Shown: one piece after another, positions 4,555 to 8,132 of the stretch
How positions within the stretch are numbered: position 1 is the first letter of the stretch
Layout: every line of letters begins with the position of its first letter
NCBI GenBank assembly: GCA_007136525.1
Contig: SLGU01000068.1
Span: 1-8,132, forward strand
DNA: 8,132 nucleotides
Direction of reading: 5' to 3'
DNA from: Desulfobacteraceae bacterium
Lineage (GTDB): Bacteria; Desulfobacterota; Desulfobacteria; Desulfobacterales; Desulfosalsimonadaceae
The notes under the pieces: generated by a model
Told to the model about the DNA's origin: nothing
The model's input: only the letters and a program-made list of their open reading frames with translations
Database searches by the model: none
Made by a program: the position numbers and the translations under genes

Positions 4555-6762
4555 TCAATCACGGTCTAAATCAAGCCTTTCCAGAAATCCTTCCACAGCG
4601 TCAAATATTCTTTCAGACCCTTCGCCGTTGATGATGCCGTGGCGGGGGGTGTTCACCAGCAGGTACTCCTTGTCACCGGCGGACAGCCCCTTAAAAATCC
4701 TCATGGCGCCTTCATAGTTGACCACCGGGTCTGCAATCGATTGAATGATCAAAGCCGGTATGGCGATTTTTTCAAGCCTGGGTTCCAGCGCGTTCATGAG
4801 GCGCTCCATTTCCATGACGGCGGACAGGGGGTTTTGGAAATAGTTGATGTGGGGATTTTCCGGGTTGTTGTTCACAAAAAACTTCCCGGCCCTTGAAAAC
4901 CGGATTTTTTTCATCAGGCTGTTCCACAGGTTGACCGCAGGGATGAACCGGGCCGTGAAATCCTGCAGTTTCAGCGGCGCGGAAATGGCGAAAACGCCGC
5001 TGATATCGTCGACGCGGGTGCACAGATCCAGCACAAGCCCCGCGCCAAAGGAAAACCCCCCCGCCACAACGTGCTTGCAGGAATTTGAGAGAATTCCGTA
5101 GCCCTCGGCGACGGTATCGATCCATTCCGGATGCTTCCGCATGGCAAGGTCCTCCGGGGAGGTGCCGTGCCCTTTGAGTCTCGGGGCAAATACGCGGTAT
5201 CCTTTTGATGCGAGGTATTCGCCGAGTGCCCGCACTTCCAGGGGGGCCGCCATGTAGCCGTGTACAAGCAGTATGCCGGTATCACTGCCGGAACGCATGC
5301 CGGTGCCGCCGGGGCGTTTTCGGGCCAGGAGGAATGGCGCACCCACTTCTTTGGGCTTGGATTCGTCCGGTATGGCGTGTTCAAAGTAATCCTTTTCAAA
5401 ATCGGTCCGGGTTTTTTCAAGCAGGTGGCGGCGTATCCTGAAGCGGATGCGCAGGGTGGGCTGCTGGGCAATGTTTTTAATCGCTTCCTGAAGGTCGTCT
5501 AAGGGTTCAATCTCGTTTGCGGCCACTGCAATGGGGTTTTCAATGCGGATCTGGTGGAAAGCCAGGGTTTCATCGAAATCCACTTCCTTTGCAAGTACGC
5601 CTTTCTTTTCTGCAAGCACGCCCTTTTCCTTTGCCAGGGAGACAAAATTGCTGATCCTGCCGTATCGGTCATCCGTGAGCAGGCTGACCTGGTTCTGCGA
5701 AAAGGATTCATGCCGAAAAACCGCCATTTTTTTGAAATCAAGTGTTGCAGCCGCCAGGTATGCCCGTTTTTTGAAATCTTTTTCATCGATTGCCGTTTCC
5801 GGGTAATATTTTAAAAGCGTTGCCAGGATATGGTCGTGGTTGACCGTTGTCATCCGATAGATGGCGGACATGTAGCGCCCCATGATCCGAAGGGCGGTTT
5901 TCCGCAGCATGGGGCGGGAGGGAATGGGGTCGTCGAAGCCGATGGGCATAGGCGAATCCATGTCCGCCTGCACGGCTTTGCTTTTGAGGTATCCGGCCGG
6001 GCGGATGGGTTCTCCGAAACGGATATCCACGTCCACGCCCGTGAGCATCATGGTGCCTTCCATCATGATTTCTTCAGCCATCCGGTCGGACACTTCCCCC
6101 ATGAGCAGTCCGGCCAGGCGGTTGATGTTGTTTTCCCTGCCGCGCATGGGATAATAGGTGATATTGACCGGTATGATAAACGTCTCGGTGTTCATGACCG
6201 GCGCCAGGTTTTCGATTTCAAACATGCCTTGAAGCCGGGCCGCTTCATCGGGGTTTTCATCTTGCATGCGGCGGAGGCGATGGCGGTAGAATTCCGTTCG
6301 CAGCCCAAGGGCGGCGGCCCCGGTGTGGGGCGGGTGCATACCCTTTTCGGAAAGGATCATGAAGCGGGCCTCCCCTTTCCCCGACGCATTGTAGACCTTT
6401 TTGTTTTTAACCATCCGGCCCTCCGGAAATACGATCCACGCCGCTTCCCCCGTCAGCAGGGATTTCACGATCAGCTTGTCCCGATCGGGGTTCTTGTTAG
6501 ACAGTGCGCCGAGTTTTTCCAGAAGCGTGCCGAACCCCCCCTTGAAAAGGGAATAATCCGCAAGGCTCCATATGGTCTTGCCGGTCATGCGGTTGAGAAA
6601 ATAGGGCAGGAAAATGGTTTCAACGCGCGTAAAGTGGTTGACGGCGAAAATGAGCGAACCGCTGGGGACATTCTGTTCCCCGTGAATCCGGAAATTGGCC
6701 CGTAAAATGCCGGAAAGGGCGCCTACGGCGTAACCGGCGGTGCGATAGGCATATCGGTTCAC
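4555..6762 (-). CDS. PlsC-like acyltransferase fused to alpha/beta hydrolase (lipase/esterase)
   Basis: A 735-residue two-enzyme protein. The N-terminal part (about 20-255) is a glycerolipid-type acyltransferase: motif I NHFTRVE (H43, with E48 where most families have Asp), and VFPEGRM (111-117) matching the FPEG substrate-binding motif. Hydrophobic stretches suggest membrane association. The middle (about 260-480) is helical and of no domain I can name; it contains a tandem 7-residue repeat near 376-392. The C-terminal part (about 495-732) is a serine hydrolase: oxyanion-loop HGY (501-503), nucleophile S571 in GFSFG, D678 in SIADP and H708 in TPRHG form a complete triad, resembling monoacylglycerol lipase/carboxylesterase. 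The GTG start is supported by AAGGAGG 5 bases upstream. It may transfer and hydrolyse acyl groups on the same lipid class, but the substrate is unknown. It is last in a likely operon, 28 bases after the phosphoesterase. Confidence 0.9.
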   Translation of the reverse strand: MNRYAYRTAGYAVGALSGILRANFRIHGEQNVPSGSLIFAVNHFTRVETIFLPYFLNRMTGKTIWSLADYSLFKGGFGTLLEKLGALSNKNPDRDKLIVKSLLTGEAAWIVFPEGRMVKNKKVYNASGKGEARFMILSEKGMHPPHTGAAALGLRTEFYRHRLRRMQDENPDEAARLQGMFEIENLAPVMNTETFIIPVNITYYPMRGRENNINRLAGLLMGEVSDRMAEEIMMEGTMMLTGVDVDIRFGEPIRPAGYLKSKAVQADMDSPMPIGFDDPIPSRPMLRKTALRIMGRYMSAIYRMTTVNHDHILATLLKYYPETAIDEKDFKKRAYLAAATLDFKKMAVFRHESFSQNQVSLLTDDRYGRISNFVSLAKEKGVLAEKKGVLAKEVDFDETLAFHQIRIENPIAVAANEIEPLDDLQEAIKNIAQQPTLRIRFRIRRHLLEKTRTDFEKDYFEHAIPDESKPKEVGAPFLLARKRPGGTGMRSGSDTGILLVHGYMAAPLEVRALGEYLASKGYRVFAPRLKGHGTSPEDLAMRKHPEWIDTVAEGYGILSNSCKHVVAGGFSFGAGLVLDLCTRVDDISGVFAISAPLKLQDFTARFIPAVNLWNSLMKKIRFSRAGKFFVNNNPENPHINYFQNPLSAVMEMERLMNALEPRLEKIAIPALIIQSIADPVVNYEGAMRIFKGLSAGDKEYLLVNTPRHGIINGEGSERIFDAVEGFLERLDLDRD
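5590..5631 (-). repeat. Imperfect 21-bp tandem repeat inside the fusion gene
   Basis: Two copies (5590-5610 and 5611-5631) share 15 of 21 bases, and a partial third follows from 5632. In protein they read LAKEKGV, LAEKKGV, LAKE, a Lys/Glu-rich 7-residue period in the unassigned linker. In-frame duplication is the simplest origin. Confidence 0.6.
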
Positions 6763-6767
6763 TGGTT

Positions 6768-6774
6768 CCTCCTT
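6768..6774 (-). promoter_or_regulatory. Strong Shine-Dalgarno for the GTG start of the fusion gene
   Basis: On the minus strand AAGGAGG is followed by 5 bases (AACCA) and GTG 6762-6760. This fixes a non-ATG start with a near-ideal ribosome site. Confidence 0.8.
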
Positions 6775-6790
6775 GTTTCAGGGGTGCCGA

Positions 6791-7609
6791 TTAAATCACG
6801 GGCTTCCACCCCGATTCCGTTCGCTGGTATTCAGTGTTTCCCGCATCCTCAAAGCCCGTTCCCTGCCATTGCCTGGCAAGGATCGTTATTCTGTCACTGT
6901 CAAGGGTCAGCCGGTTGTACCCGTTGGGTGCTTTTTTACGGAGCCGTGCGCTCGTGGCGGTCGACCCTTGGATGCAGATCATACTTCGTCTGATGGATGT
7001 ATGAAAGGATTTGATATCTCCGATGTAGGGGAGGTGCAGGTGCCCGCCGAGCAGCAGGTCAACGCCGGTTCTTTCAAATGCCTCGAGCGCCGGCAGGGCA
7101 TTCCTGACCAGATACGTGCGGGGATGCTGCGGCGGTGGAAGAAACGGATGGTGTGCGAAAACGATCTTGACCATGCTTTGAGTTCTGCTGAAGAAAGTTT
7201 CGGCGGATTTTATCTGCGCATCTGAAATGCCGCCTTCCTTCCATGTGTAATGCGGCACCCATGACCTGGCGGTATTGATGCCCATGATCGCCACGATGCC
7301 GTCCGTGTATTGGGGGTTCACCGCTTCGCTGATGTAAGTTTGAAACCGGCGGTAGGGATGTCTGAAGCGTTCATAAAGGTTGAAGTATGGCAGGTCATGG
7401 TTGCCGGGGACCACCATGGCAGGCGCCGGCAGGCGCTTCAGAAAGGCCTGGGCCTGAAACCATTCGCGCGGCCGTGAACGCATGGTCAGGTCCCCGCTTA
7501 CAACGACCCTGTCCGGACGGTCGCGCGCAATTCGGCTCACAAGCCGATCAGGGGCGCCGGGTGTGAGTTTCCCGAAATGAAGATCGGTTATATGGACTAT
7601 GGTTCGCAT
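6791..7609 (-). CDS. Calcineurin-like metallophosphoesterase (CpdA/class III-like)
   Basis: A 272-residue two-metal phosphoesterase. All metal-binding blocks are present in order: D9-x-H11 in ITDLHFG, D40 in SGDLT, N70-H71 in GNHD, H153 in FAHHPF, and H190-x-H192 in GGHLH. This order and length fit the class III cyclic-nucleotide phosphodiesterase (CpdA-like) branch. Related folds also cut UDP-diacylglucosamine or phospholipid headgroups, so the substrate is open. No signal peptide or membrane helix is seen. ATG 7609 is preferred because AGGAGG lies just upstream. A GTG at 7630 would add seven residues and overlap the permease gene by 10 bases. With the chosen start the gene begins 11 bases after the permease stop and ends 28 bases before the fusion gene, so cotranscription is likely. 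Confidence 0.88.
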   Translation of the reverse strand: MRTIVHITDLHFGKLTPGAPDRLVSRIARDRPDRVVVSGDLTMRSRPREWFQAQAFLKRLPAPAMVVPGNHDLPYFNLYERFRHPYRRFQTYISEAVNPQYTDGIVAIMGINTARSWVPHYTWKEGGISDAQIKSAETFFSRTQSMVKIVFAHHPFLPPPQHPRTYLVRNALPALEAFERTGVDLLLGGHLHLPYIGDIKSFHTSIRRSMICIQGSTATSARLRKKAPNGYNRLTLDSDRITILARQWQGTGFEDAGNTEYQRTESGWKPVI

Positions 7610-7612
7610 CCC

Positions 7613-7618
7613 CCTCCT
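7613..7618 (-). promoter_or_regulatory. Ribosome binding site selecting ATG 7609
   Basis: Minus-strand AGGAGG is followed by GGG and then ATG. The spacing is slightly short, but no site precedes GTG 7630 within the permease coding sequence. Confidence 0.55.
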
Positions 7619-7620
7619 GC

Positions 7621-8132
7621 TCAGTGCCACTTGAACACTTTCAGTCCGGCGGTAAAAAAAACAGCACCCATGAGAAAAAGTACAATGGCTGCCGGAATGG
7701 TTTCCGCCAGGCCGGCGCCCTCCGTGAAAATGGCGCGGATGCCGTCTGCCAGGAGCGTCAAGGGCAGTTTTTCGATTATCGGAATACTCCAGTCAGGAAA
7801 GTTGTAATATGAAAAAAACACCCCTGAAAGCAACGTCATGGGCATGACCACGGCATTGATCATGCCGTTTCCGACCTCCGTGTTGGCCGTTCGCGAGGAG
7901 ACAAACACGGCAATGCCGCAGAATGCGATGTTGCCGGCCAGAAATACCATGATCAGCGCTTTGAAACTGCCCTGTATGACAATGTCAAAAATCAGCCAGG
8001 CGGCCAGTACCAGCAGGAAGGATTCAACGGTGTTGATGAATATCCGGACGAGCACCAGAGACCCCAGAAAATGCGATTTCACCATGGGGGTGGCCACCAT
8101 GCGGCGAAGGAGCTTTTTGGATCGCTTGTCAA
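7621..8132 (-). CDS. ABC-2-type transporter permease, C-terminal part (partial)
   Basis: The frame is open through the right edge, so only the last 170 residues are visible. The edge sequence, KRSKKLLRRMVATPMVK, matches the cytoplasmic segment of ABC-2 permeases (the RLRATPL-type motif) that precedes the membrane core. Hydrophobic helices follow: FINTVESFLLVLAAWLIFDIV, LIMVFLAGNIAFCGIAVFV, INAVVMPMTLLSGVFFSYY, and near the end IPAAIVLFLMGAVFFTAGL. The LLSGVFF(S)YYNFP element before the last periplasmic stretch is typical of exporters of the DrrB/NatB/YhfG kind. Its ATPase partner is presumably encoded further upstream on this strand, outside the window. The exported substrate is unknown. Its stop at 7621-7623 lies 11 bases before the phosphoesterase start, suggesting one transcript. 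Confidence 0.87.
   Translation of the reverse strand, partial: DKRSKKLLRRMVATPMVKSHFLGSLVLVRIFINTVESFLLVLAAWLIFDIVIQGSFKALIMVFLAGNIAFCGIAVFVSSRTANTEVGNGMINAVVMPMTLLSGVFFSYYNFPDWSIPIIEKLPLTLLADGIRAIFTEGAGLAETIPAAIVLFLMGAVFFTAGLKVFKWH

Noticed and set aside
5830..6705. A 291-codon open frame on the + strand
   Set aside because: It is wholly antisense to the acyltransferase part of the fusion gene. Its His/Gly/Pro-rich translation is typical of a shadow of a GC-rich coding region.

Overview
The window looks like a piece of chromosome from a Gram-negative, probably anaerobic bacterium of the Desulfobacterota (former Deltaproteobacteria) type. This is inferred from moderately high GC, a Liv-type ABC ATPase beside PAS/PocR/receiver signalling genes, and the style of the proteins. 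No marker gene fixes the species.

Left half (+ strand, 1-4465). The window opens with what may be the last codons of livG, then a complete livF, the second ATPase of a branched-chain amino-acid-type ABC importer. A signalling cluster follows: a soluble PAS-PAS-HisKA_3-HATPase sensor kinase, a 250-base gap, a NarL/UvrY/GacA-type response regulator, a 160-base gap, a receiver-only protein, and a stand-alone PocR ligand-sensor protein. The cluster ends in a good intrinsic terminator at 4468-4521.

The two gaps are the most interesting parts. The first (2369-2618) holds a long imperfect inverted repeat (2399-2541, 32 pairs over about 37 positions per arm). It also holds a 16-codon leader ORF with a strong Shine-Dalgarno, whose stop overlaps the regulator start as ATGA; the regulator has no ribosome site of its own. 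The second (3258-3417) holds a perfect 20-bp palindrome, TTGTAGGCAAATGCCTACAA. It has the layout of the GacA/UvrY box (TGTAAG-N6-CTTACA), with one symmetric change per half-site. Because the preceding gene encodes a regulator with a GacA/UvrY-like recognition helix, this palindrome is a good candidate for its operator, controlling the receiver-PocR pair.

Right half (- strand, 8132 to 4555). Three genes in the same direction, with 11- and 28-base gaps, form a likely operon. They are an ABC-2-type permease (C-terminal part only), a calcineurin-like metallophosphoesterase, and a 735-residue protein that joins a PlsC-like acyltransferase to an alpha/beta hydrolase. The set suggests envelope lipid or exported-molecule handling, but no substrate can be read from the sequence. 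The two halves converge at about 4466-4554.

No tRNA, rRNA, CRISPR array or transposase gene was seen. The long inverted repeat is the only candidate mobile-element trace.
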